NCBI GenBank assembly: GCA_015058655.1
Contig: SVBX01000024.1
Location: forward strand, 1-48,362
Reading direction: 5' to 3'
Length of the DNA: 48,362 bases
Source: Pseudoselenomonas ruminantium
GTDB taxonomy: Bacteria > Bacillota > Negativicutes > Selenomonadales > Selenomonadaceae
Each line of letters starts with the position of its first letter. The stretch's first letter is position 1. Below, piece after piece: positions 1 to 7,446 of this stretch. The notes beneath the pieces were generated by a model. The model saw only the letters and a list, made by a program, of their open reading frames with translations, did not search any database and was not told the DNA's origin. The position numbers were made by a program, and so were the translations under genes.

Positions 1-58
1 TGAAAGCGATGGCCCCGCCTGTCAGTATCAAAACTACTATGAGGAATACGCCGTACAT
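1..58 (-). CDS. N-terminus of a membrane-anchored protein, possibly DUF3084 family (cut by window edge)
   Basis: An ATG at 58 opens a frame that runs off the window. The 19 visible residues begin MYGVFLIVVLILTGGAIAF, a hydrophobic signal-anchor. A GGAAGGTGG Shine-Dalgarno (SD) sequence lies about 10 nt upstream, and the frame follows the LptF/G permease gene with a 50-nt gap on the same strand. DUF3084 proteins often sit after the LPS permease in Negativicutes and start in a similar way, but that identification is from memory of the family and only the anchor is visible here. Confidence 0.4.
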   Translation of the reverse strand, partial: MYGVFLIVVLILTGGAIAF

Positions 59-108
59 CTGCTGCTGCCACCTTCCCGGGTAAAATTCCTGCTGCTTGTG
101 CTGCTGTA

Positions 109-1209
109 TTACTTGGAAGCTCTCCTGATGAGGAAGCCGCCTGCCAAAAGGCCCACGATATTAGGTATCCAGACTGCCAGCAGGGGAGCCATGGCACCGC
201 TGCGGGCCAGAGCATTGCCCATAGTCATAAGCGCGTAATATATGAAGATAATGACCACGCTCATAGCGAAACCGGCAGAAGAGGAATTGCGGTTAGGCTG
301 AAGCCCCAGGGGCACGCCTACCAGGGCAAAGATCAGGCTTGCCATAGGCACGCTGACACGCTGGTAAAGCTCTGCCTCCAGCTTGCTGGTGTTCACATAC
401 TGGGTCCTCATGATGTTGATCTCTGCCCGCAATTCCTTCATGGTAAGTTCCGAAGGATCTTTCTGCGCCCTTATGACCTGCGTGGGAGTGGCTGCTACGG
501 GCAAAGTCTGCTTGTCAAAGCGGAAGCTATGCCCGGCTTTGCCCTCCCCTTCGGTTATGTCATAGATGATGCCATTGTGCATGGTCCAGACCTTGCCATC
601 CCAGTTCGCATACTCGGCATTCTCCACATGGCTCACATTGCCCTCGGCATCGAATTCCTGCATGGTTACCCCTGTCAGGCGCTCCTTTTCAGCCTCAAAC
701 AAGCGGGCATACACCAGGCGCTGGATCTTGCCATCATTTATTTCCTTCAGGATGACATGCTCCTGGGACTGCATGGCGGTGTTGCCCTGTATCTCATAGT
801 AGAGCACATTGCTGTAGGCAGAATTAGCCCAAGGCACTACATGTTCGTTGAAGAGCACCGCGCCGATGCTCACCACCAGTCCCATGACAACGGCAGGAGC
901 AGAAATACGAGTGAAGCTCACACCGCAGGATTTCATGGCCGTGATTTCCGAAGAGCCGGAAAGCTTGCCAAAGGTCAGCAGCGTCGCCAGCAGCATGGAC
1001 ATGGGAAAAGTCCAGATGATGACGCTAGGCATGCTGAAAACAAAAATCTTCACCACTGCCGACAGAGAAGCTCCGTAGTCCGTAATGAACTTGGCAATCT
1101 TGAAGAGGGTCCCGGAGCCTATGAACACCGCCGAAAAGGCGCAAATGCCGAAAATAAAGGACAGAAAGATTTCCCTGAATATGTACTTGTCTAAAATTCT
1201 CAGTTTCAT
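109..1209 (-). CDS. lptG: LPS export ABC transporter permease, LptF/LptG (YjgP/YjgQ) family
   Basis: This is a 366-residue inner-membrane permease of the Lpt machine, which extracts LPS from the inner membrane and pushes it onto the LptC-LptA bridge. The family layout is visible: an amphipathic start (MKLRILDKYIFREIF), three membrane segments in residues 15-115, a periplasmic jellyroll-like middle (about 130-270) and three C-terminal membrane segments ending IRRASK. AAGGAG precedes the ATG. It lies 11 nt after lptB in the operon. Only one permease is seen next to lptB, whereas proteobacteria use an LptF-LptG pair; a second copy could lie outside the window. LptF versus LptG cannot be decided by eye. 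Confidence 0.9.
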   Translation of the reverse strand: MKLRILDKYIFREIFLSFIFGICAFSAVFIGSGTLFKIAKFITDYGASLSAVVKIFVFSMPSVIIWTFPMSMLLATLLTFGKLSGSSEITAMKSCGVSFTRISAPAVVMGLVVSIGAVLFNEHVVPWANSAYSNVLYYEIQGNTAMQSQEHVILKEINDGKIQRLVYARLFEAEKERLTGVTMQEFDAEGNVSHVENAEYANWDGKVWTMHNGIIYDITEGEGKAGHSFRFDKQTLPVAATPTQVIRAQKDPSELTMKELRAEINIMRTQYVNTSKLEAELYQRVSVPMASLIFALVGVPLGLQPNRNSSSAGFAMSVVIIFIYYALMTMGNALARSGAMAPLLAVWIPNIVGLLAGGFLIRRASK

Positions 1210-1220
1210 CCTGCTGCTCC

Positions 1221-1940
1221 TTACAAAGTGAAATTATCGCCCAGATAGAACTTCCTGGCGATAGGGCTGTTGGCGATGGTGTCGCTGTCGCCTTCCAGTA
1301 GTATCTTGCCATTGTTGAGGATATAAGCCCGGTCAACAATATGCAAAGTCTCCCTGACATTGTGGTCAGTGATGAGTATGCCCATGCCACGCTGCCTGAG
1401 ATACTGGATGATTTCCTGGATGTCCGCCACAGCCAGCGGGTCTACGCCGGCGAAAGGCTCATCCAGCAGGATGAACTGCGGCTCCAGAGCCAGGCAGCGG
1501 GCAATCTCCACACGGCGGCGCTCGCCGCCTGACAGTTCCGTTCCCTTGCGCTCCCGCACATGGCCGATATTGAATTCATCCAGCAAAGATTCATACCTAT
1601 GCCGCTGCTCTGCCTTGGAAAGATCCGTGGTCTCCAGAATGGCCATGATATTTTCCTCGACCGTAAGCTTGCGGAAGATAGACGCTTCCTGCGGCAGATA
1701 CGAAATGCCCAACCGCGCACGGCGATACATGGGCATGCCGGCAATGTTGACTCCTGACAGGTTCACTTCCCCGGAATCAGGCCTTTCAAGGCCCACTATC
1801 ATGTAAAAGCTGGTGGTCTTGCCGGCGCCGTTAGGGCCCAGGAGGCCCACTATCTCGCCTTTCTCCACCCGCAGTGACACCCTGTCCACCACGGTGCGCT
1901 CCTTGAACCTTTTCACCAGGTTCTTAGCTTCGATATGCAA
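1221..1940 (-). CDS. lptB: LPS export ABC transporter ATP-binding protein LptB
   Basis: This is the cytoplasmic ATPase that powers LPS extraction with the LptF/G permease. The sequence shows Walker [10 protein letters not shown], the signature LSGGERRR, Walker [13 protein letters not shown] and the LptB-typical stretch [11 protein letters not shown] place the start at a TTG at 1940 (239 residues, close to the usual length of about 240). It has GGAGG 8 nt upstream, and homology to the family begins there ([11 protein letters not shown]). An in-frame ATG at 1991 would overlap lptA by 26 nt and has no properly spaced SD. Gene order lptC-lptA-lptB-permease supports the function. Confidence 0.93.
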   Translation of the reverse strand: MHIEAKNLVKRFKERTVVDRVSLRVEKGEIVGLLGPNGAGKTTSFYMIVGLERPDSGEVNLSGVNIAGMPMYRRARLGISYLPQEASIFRKLTVEENIMAILETTDLSKAEQRHRYESLLDEFNIGHVRERKGTELSGGERRRVEIARCLALEPQFILLDEPFAGVDPLAVADIQEIIQYLRQRGMGILITDHNVRETLHIVDRAYILNNGKILLEGDSDTIANSPIARKFYLGDNFTL

Positions 1941-1965
1941 AGCTATATCCTCCACTCCAATACTA

Positions 1966-2652
1966 TCACTGCTGCGCCTTGGCTGAGCCATCCTTCGCCA
2001 TGTACAGGGTCAGCTTGTTGCCCCGCAGAGTGTTATTGTCCTGCACAGCCCAAGCATGGCCGGTCATGACAGCCTTCCCCGTGTCCTTGCCGTAGTAATC
2101 CACCCTGTCTCCCCCGGCCTCCAAATCCTTGGTGGGGCTGTTGACATAGGCATTGCCCACGCCCACATAGTGCTCGTCCTTCAGCCAGCCCTCCAGGAAA
2201 TCTGCCCGGAAGAAACCGTCCTTGCTGCTGGCTGTGCCGCCATTATCAAGCCTCACATAGTCATTCTGGGTCGGGTAATAGTCAACCCGCTCCCCCTTGA
2301 ACTCCCTGTCCTGCTGAGTGCCATGGACGCTGCCCATGGCCAGCATGTGCTCCTGCCCTTCGGAAATGAGCTGGTCGCAAGTGATGCGTATATCACCCTT
2401 GACGGCGATGACATTGCCAATGACGGAACCAGCCATGGTATTGATATTGTAAGTGGCCCTTGTCCCTGTAACCTTGGCATCGCCCCGCTTCATGAGCACA
2501 TTGTCCGTGGCGACGACTTCGCCGGTGCGCATATCGTACTCCACAGTATCTGCATCCAGGGAGGCAGGCACCTTGTTGTCTGCCGCCAAAGCCCAGGAGC
2601 TTGCCAGCAGGCTGAGAGCCAGCCCTGCTCCGATTACTTTCATCTTATTCAT
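1966..2652 (-). CDS. lptA: LPS transport periplasmic protein LptA (OstA-like)
   Basis: LptA forms the periplasmic beta-jellyroll bridge that carries LPS from LptC to the OM translocon. The 228-residue product has a signal peptide (cleavage probably after SSWALA, about residue 23), followed by repeating OstA-type strands with D-A-x-x-V-x-Y and G-x-A-x-Y patterns ([24 protein letters not shown]). The ATG overlaps the lptC stop by 8 nt and has GGAGG 8 nt upstream inside lptC, which suggests translational coupling. It is slightly longer than E. coli LptA (185 residues). Confidence 0.88.
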   Translation of the reverse strand: MNKMKVIGAGLALSLLASSWALAADNKVPASLDADTVEYDMRTGEVVATDNVLMKRGDAKVTGTRATYNINTMAGSVIGNVIAVKGDIRITCDQLISEGQEHMLAMGSVHGTQQDREFKGERVDYYPTQNDYVRLDNGGTASSKDGFFRADFLEGWLKDEHYVGVGNAYVNSPTKDLEAGGDRVDYYGKDTGKAVMTGHAWAVQDNNTLRGNKLTLYMAKDGSAKAQQ

Positions 2653-3241
2653 CTTTCTTGCCTCCCGACTTCTTCAGTTCCTCTGCCATGGCCTTCGCCT
2701 TTTCTTCATTCTTCTCCAGATGAGCATGGCCCACGGCCTTTACCTTGTTGAAGCTGTCGCTGCTCTCTATCTTGTCAGCAGTAATCAGCAGGTCTTCGCG
2801 CACGGATTTCACATCGCCCAGAGCTGTGAGGATTTCCTCCTGGCTCTTCCACTCCATCTCCTTGCTGACGAGGATTGCCCCGTCGCTGTAGGTGACCACG
2901 ATGCCGCCCGTGAGCTTGATGTCCTTGGACTTGCCCCCATAGACGCCACTCTCGGCTTTCAGCTCGGCCACCTTGCCATCCTCGGCATAGAAATGGCCGG
3001 TGATGCCCTGCATGGTCACATCCTGGGTGTCCACATCCACTTCAATATGCTCGGAGGTAAGCTCCCAAATTTTCCTGCCGTTCTTTTCTTCGCTGATGGT
3101 ATTGCCATCGTAGCTCATTGTTTTTTTATCAGGCTGCGGCACTATCTTCGGCGCATCCGGCACCGTGGCCACTGCCCACACAACCAGCCCTGCGGCCAGT
3201 ACGGCAATGACTGCTGCCAGTGCCTTGGCTCTAATACTCAT
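2645..3241 (-). CDS. lptC: LPS export protein LptC
   Basis: LptC is the single-pass inner-membrane part of the Lpt bridge. The start is taken at ATG 3241, whose ATGA overlaps the stop of the upstream acyltransferase gene and which has AAGGAGG 8-9 nt upstream. A longer frame to 3331 would run through that gene. The 198-residue product has an N-terminal transmembrane segment (residues 7-28), then an OstA-like jellyroll (SGVYGGKSKDIKLTGGI) and a Lys/Glu-rich tail. Position directly before lptA supports the call. Confidence 0.85.
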   Translation of the reverse strand: MSIRAKALAAVIAVLAAGLVVWAVATVPDAPKIVPQPDKKTMSYDGNTISEEKNGRKIWELTSEHIEVDVDTQDVTMQGITGHFYAEDGKVAELKAESGVYGGKSKDIKLTGGIVVTYSDGAILVSKEMEWKSQEEILTALGDVKSVREDLLITADKIESSDSFNKVKAVGHAHLEKNEEKAKAMAEELKKSGGKKDE

Positions 3242-4155
3242 GCCTTTTCCTCCTTGGACAGCGCTGTGTGGTGCTTGCCCGATTTCATCATATCCGGCGT
3301 GGTATTCCAGCGTTTCTGGAACCAAAGCCACTGGGTGGGATTCTCCCTGACAACCTGTTCCAGGATCTTGGTCATCTCCACCGTGAAATCATAGAGATCC
3401 TTATCCGGATCCCCCGTATCCTTATAGCGCATGACTTCCTTGATGATAACTTTGTGCTTGCCATTTGGCTGCCTGATGATGAAGGCGGGCAGCACAGGGG
3501 AATGGAACTTGCGGGCAAAGACAGCCGGCCCCATGGGCGTGGCGGCAGGCTTGCCCAGGAAGTCGATCAGCGCCCCGCCGGGGCCACCGTCCTGGTCTGC
3601 CAGGAAGCCAAGGATTTTCCCCGCCTTCAGGGCCCTGGCTGCTGCCATCAGCTCGCTGGTGCCACGGGAGAAAATCTGCACATTGATGGTCTTGCGCAGG
3701 TCATCCAAAGCATTGGTATACTGGATATTGGGCTGTGGCTTGGCGATAGCCGTCACCGGCAGGTCATTCATGGTGAAGGCGGCAGACAGCCACTCCCAGG
3801 TGCCGATATGCCCCGTGAGCACCACCACCCCGTGACCTTCGGCAATAGCCTCCTGCATGCGCTCCAGATGGTCGATTTCCACGAATCTGGAAAAATTTTC
3901 CCTGTTCTTCAGTGCAGGCATATAAAGGATTTCCAGCACATTCCGCGCAAGGTTCACAAAGGATTCCCTCACCAGTTCCCTGGCCTTTGCCTCATCTACC
4001 CCCAACGCAGGCATCATCTGGGCCACAGCCCTCTCCCGCTGCTTCTTGATCAGGAGATAGTAGAGGTTTCCCAGCACCCTCCCCGCTGCCATCAGCAGAC
4101 CATAGGGCAGGCAGCAGCAAACCTTGCTCATGAACATTACCAACTTGTACTGCAT
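3238..4155 (-). CDS. Lipid A acyltransferase, LpxL/HtrB family (first copy)
   Basis: This family adds secondary acyl chains to Kdo-lipid A at the inner membrane. The HX4E catalytic motif is visible in GHIGTWEW, together with the family's DQDGG motif and the tail FQKRWNT. An N-terminal hydrophobic stretch would anchor it. The start is set at ATG 4155 (305 residues, normal for the family) with GGGAG upstream; the longer frame to 4203 overlaps kdsC. Neighbours are kdsC upstream and lptC downstream. A second member lies at 16331-17203. Which acts as LpxL and which as LpxM cannot be told from sequence alone. Confidence 0.9.
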   Translation of the reverse strand: MQYKLVMFMSKVCCCLPYGLLMAAGRVLGNLYYLLIKKQRERAVAQMMPALGVDEAKARELVRESFVNLARNVLEILYMPALKNRENFSRFVEIDHLERMQEAIAEGHGVVVLTGHIGTWEWLSAAFTMNDLPVTAIAKPQPNIQYTNALDDLRKTINVQIFSRGTSELMAAARALKAGKILGFLADQDGGPGGALIDFLGKPAATPMGPAVFARKFHSPVLPAFIIRQPNGKHKVIIKEVMRYKDTGDPDKDLYDFTVEMTKILEQVVRENPTQWLWFQKRWNTTPDMMKSGKHHTALSKEEKA

Positions 4156-4171
4156 GGATAGAACGCTCCCA

Positions 4172-4756
4172 TCACTGTTGCAGCGCCTCCGTAGGAGCTG
4201 CAATATTCTCGCTTTGCTCGTTTATATCATGGAAAGAAGCAACGACCTGCGCCCACTTTCCCTGAGCCTTCAGTATGAATTCCAGAAGCTCGCGGATGGC
4301 GCCATGCCCACCGGGCTTGCCGGAGATAACCAGCGAAGCATCCTTCACTTCGGCCACGGCATCAGCTACGGCCATAGGAAGCCCCACCTGGAGCATGACT
4401 GGCAAGTCAATGAGGTCATCACCCACATAGGCAATCTCCTCATCCGTCAGCCCTTGCCGCTCCTTGAGTTCCTTATAGGCCCCCCGCTTGTTGCGGTGTC
4501 CCTGCATGACTTCGGTGATGTGGAGTTCCCCGGCGCGATAGGCCAGCTGCTTCGACTCCCTGCCCGTGATAATGGCAGTGCGCAGGCCGGAGCGGTGAGC
4601 CAAGGTAATGCCCAGCCCATCCTTGCAATTGAAGGGCTTATAAAGTTCCCCTTCAGGCCCCACATAAATGCCGCCATCAGTCATAACGCCGTCTACATCA
4701 AAGATGACGAGTTTTATTTTTCTGGCCCTTTCCAGAGCTTCAGCTTTGATTTCCAT
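4172..4756 (-). CDS. kdsC: 3-deoxy-D-manno-octulosonate 8-phosphate phosphatase KdsC (HAD family)
   Basis: KdsC hydrolyses Kdo-8-phosphate to Kdo, the third step of Kdo synthesis. The HAD nucleophile motif FDVDGVMTDG, the motif ITGRES and the acidic motif YVGDDLIDLPVM are all visible, and the C1-type capless length (194 residues) fits KdsC. I chose ATG 4756, which has GAGGAGG 6-7 nt upstream and matches the family N-terminus (MEIKAEALERARKIK). An alternative start at 4843 would overlap kdsD by 11 nt. It lies between kdsD and an LpxL-like gene. Confidence 0.9.
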   Translation of the reverse strand: MEIKAEALERARKIKLVIFDVDGVMTDGGIYVGPEGELYKPFNCKDGLGITLAHRSGLRTAIITGRESKQLAYRAGELHITEVMQGHRNKRGAYKELKERQGLTDEEIAYVGDDLIDLPVMLQVGLPMAVADAVAEVKDASLVISGKPGGHGAIRELLEFILKAQGKWAQVVASFHDINEQSENIAAPTEALQQ

Positions 4757-4832
4757 CGTTTCCTCCTCGCCTCCCAAGTAAGTGAAGCGTTGCTGCGCCT
4801 GTGTCCTGAACGCCTCATTATGGAAAAATCCG

Positions 4833-5807
4833 TCACACCACACCCTGACGCAGCAGATCCGTCAGATGGACAATGCCCACCGGGGTATTGTCTGCATCTA
4901 TGACAGGCAGCACTGTAACCGGGCGAGGCTTGTGCTTCTCCATGACGGAGAGGGCAGCGGCCGCCAGCTTATCCTTGGAAATAGTAAGGGGCGTCTCGAA
5001 CATGATATCCTTGACCGGCTCATCCAGGAACTTGTAATCCTTGGCCAAGGCCCGACGGATGATGCCATCTGTGATGAGGCCGATGAACTTGCCCTGCTCG
5101 TCCACCACGGAAACCGCCCCCAGTCCCTTGTCAGTCATGATGAAGAGGGCATCCTTGGCAGTCTTGTCTGCCGTGACAATAGGATTGTCCTCTCCTGTGT
5201 GCATGACATTCTCCACCTTCAGCAGCAGTTTCCTGCCCAGTGCCCCACCAGGATGGAACATGGCAAAATCCTGGCTGGTGAAATTCCGGGCGCTCATGAG
5301 GGCGATAGCCATGGCATCTCCCATGGCCAGGGTCGCCGTAGTGCTGGCAGTAGGAGCCAGTCCCAAAGGGCAGGCCTCGCGCTCCACGCCAATGTCGATG
5401 AAGTGGTCAGCGTGGCGCCCCAGGTTGGAATCCCGCCTGCCGCAATAAGCGATGATGGTCGCCCCAATGCGGCGGATGATGGGCAGGATATTCACTATCT
5501 CAGAGCTTTCCCCGCTATTGGAAATGGCAATGACCACATCCTTTTCCGTCACCATGCCCAAATCCCCATGAAAAGCCTCCCCGGGGTGCATGAAGAAGGC
5601 AGGGGTGCCGGTGCTGGCAAGGGTAGCAGCAATCTTCCTGCCGATGTGGCCTGACTTGCCCATGCCCGTCACTACCACTCTGGCAGTGCAATCCAATATG
5701 CACTGCACCGCCGCCTCGAACTCTTCCCCAATGCGCCCCTTCAGAGCCGCTACGGCTCCTGCTTCTATCTCCAGGGTCTCTATGGCTTTCTCCGTTATCA
5801 TGGACAT
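4833..5807 (-). CDS. kdsD: Arabinose-5-phosphate isomerase KdsD/KpsF
   Basis: This enzyme converts ribulose-5-phosphate to arabinose-5-phosphate, which is the substrate of KdsA. It is 324 residues long. The N-terminal SIS domain shows VVVTGMGKSGHIGRKIAATL and ISNSGESSE, and two CBS domains follow (about residues 200-320) with TVLPVIDADNTPVGIVHL. AAGGAG precedes the ATG. The gene sits between kdsA and kdsC, so the whole Kdo route (kdsB, kdsA, kdsD, kdsC) is contiguous. Confidence 0.93.
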   Translation of the reverse strand: MSMITEKAIETLEIEAGAVAALKGRIGEEFEAAVQCILDCTARVVVTGMGKSGHIGRKIAATLASTGTPAFFMHPGEAFHGDLGMVTEKDVVIAISNSGESSEIVNILPIIRRIGATIIAYCGRRDSNLGRHADHFIDIGVEREACPLGLAPTASTTATLAMGDAMAIALMSARNFTSQDFAMFHPGGALGRKLLLKVENVMHTGEDNPIVTADKTAKDALFIMTDKGLGAVSVVDEQGKFIGLITDGIIRRALAKDYKFLDEPVKDIMFETPLTISKDKLAAAALSVMEKHKPRPVTVLPVIDADNTPVGIVHLTDLLRQGVV

Positions 5808-5834
5808 GGCTGCAACTCCTTCTAGGTCAGGACA

Positions 5835-6659
5835 TCAAAGCTTCTTGCGGACAATCTCATGGATAGCCAGAGCATCCTTCAAAAGGTCTTCCAGCTTGTC
5901 CAGATACACCATATTGGCACCGTCAGACAGGGCCTCTTCAGGATTGTCGTGGACTTCCAGGAAGAGGGCATCTACGCCCACGCCGATGGCAGCCCGCACC
6001 AGATACTCCACATACTCACGGTTGCCGGAGGAAGTGGTGCCAGCCCCGCCGGGAAGCTGCACGCTGTGAGTGCCGTCAAAGACTACAGGATAGCCGAAGG
6101 AACGCATGATGGGCAGGGACCTCATGTCCACCACCAGGTTGTTGTAGCCAAAAGAAGCGCCCCGCTCTGTGAGCATCATCTGGTCGCAGCCGGACTCATG
6201 GAGCTTGTCCACCACATTCCTCATGTCCTTGGGAGCCAGGAACTGGCCCTTCTTCACATTCACCACCCGACCCGTCTGGGCAGCGGCGTGGAGAAGGTCA
6301 GTCTGACGGGAAAGGAAAGCGGGAATCTGCAAAATATCCGCCACCTTCGCCACAGGCCCAGCCTGAGCCTGCTCGTGGATATCCGTCACCACCGGCACGC
6401 CCAGTTCCTTCTTGATGGTCTCCAGCATCTCCAGCCCCTTCTTCAGGCCGGGGCCACGGAAGCTGTGGAAGGAAGAACGGTTGGCCTTGTCAAAGGATGC
6501 CTTGAACACATAGGGAATCCCCAGGCGGTCGCAGATATCCTTGATGGTGCGGCCGATGTAAAGGCAACGCTCCAGGCTCTCCAGCACGCAGGGGCCTGCC
6601 AGCAGGGCCAGGGGCTCGCCGCCACCGATTTCAAAACTGCCGACCTTGACTTTATTCAT
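5835..6659 (-). CDS. kdsA: 3-deoxy-8-phosphooctulonate synthase KdsA
   Basis: KdsA condenses phosphoenolpyruvate with arabinose-5-phosphate to give Kdo-8-phosphate. Family motifs are visible: [51 protein letters not shown] and [13 protein letters not shown]. The length of 274 residues is normal. AAGGAG lies about 7 nt before the ATG. The residue after KKGQFLAP is consistent with a KdsA rather than a DAHP synthase. Confidence 0.95.
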   Translation of the reverse strand: MNKVKVGSFEIGGGEPLALLAGPCVLESLERCLYIGRTIKDICDRLGIPYVFKASFDKANRSSFHSFRGPGLKKGLEMLETIKKELGVPVVTDIHEQAQAGPVAKVADILQIPAFLSRQTDLLHAAAQTGRVVNVKKGQFLAPKDMRNVVDKLHESGCDQMMLTERGASFGYNNLVVDMRSLPIMRSFGYPVVFDGTHSVQLPGGAGTTSSGNREYVEYLVRAAIGVGVDALFLEVHDNPEEALSDGANMVYLDKLEDLLKDALAIHEIVRKKL

Positions 6660-6706
6660 GATGATTCTCCTTCCATCACTTCATAAAAACGCTTAGGGTT
6701 ATTTTA

Positions 6707-7432
6707 TCACATATTCCTGTAAATTTCATTGACCCGCTCAAGGTCTTCCGGCGTATCAACGCCTACAAAAGACGCCTTGGTTTCCACCACCTTGATGCGG
6801 AAGCCGTTCTCAAGGGCGCGGAGCTGCTCAAGGGACTCTGCCTTCTCCAGGGGCGTAGGCTCCATCTTGGCATATTTCAGCAGGAATTCCCTGCGATAAG
6901 CATAGATGCCGATATGCTTATAAACCGGGCAACCGCCCTTGCGCGGATAGGGCATAAGGGAACGGGAGAAGTACAGGGCATAGCCTGCCTTGTCGCAGAC
7001 CACCTTTACATTGTTGGGGTTTCTCTGCTCGTCCTCATCTTTCATCTCGGTCTTCACCGTAGCCATCTGCAAGTCCGGCTCATCTGCAAAAAGCCCTGCC
7101 AGCTGGTCAATGAGCCCGGGCTCTATCAAAGGTTCATCCCCCTGCACATTGACAATGAGGTCAACCTGGGGATATGCCTCTGCCACCTCCGCCAATCTGT
7201 CCGTACCCGTGGCATGATCAGCCCTTGTGAGCATAGCCCTGCCCCCGGCAGCTTCCACAGCGTCTTTGATGCGCTCGTCATCGGTAGCCACCAGGGTCTC
7301 ATCGACTAATCCGGCCTGGCTGGCCCGCTCGTAAACTCTCACCACCATGGGCTTTCCCGCGATATCCTTCAACGGCTTGCCCGGCAAGCGGGTTGAAGCG
7401 AAGCGCGCTGGTATGACACAAAGTACCTTCAT
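6707..7432 (-). CDS. kdsB: CMP-Kdo synthetase (3-deoxy-manno-octulosonate cytidylyltransferase) KdsB
   Basis: KdsB activates Kdo with CTP for transfer to lipid A. The N-terminus MKVLCVIPARFASTRLPGKP and the motif NVQGDEPLI are diagnostic, and YPQVDLIVNVQGDEP carries the metal-binding Asp. The start is ATG 7432 (241 residues) with AAGGAG 10 nt upstream. A TTG two codons earlier lies too close to the SD. The gene follows waaA-lpxK by 14 nt. Confidence 0.94.
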   Translation of the reverse strand: MKVLCVIPARFASTRLPGKPLKDIAGKPMVVRVYERASQAGLVDETLVATDDERIKDAVEAAGGRAMLTRADHATGTDRLAEVAEAYPQVDLIVNVQGDEPLIEPGLIDQLAGLFADEPDLQMATVKTEMKDEDEQRNPNNVKVVCDKAGYALYFSRSLMPYPRKGGCPVYKHIGIYAYRREFLLKYAKMEPTPLEKAESLEQLRALENGFRIKVVETKASFVGVDTPEDLERVNEIYRNM

Positions 7433-7446
7433 AAGCAACTATCTCC

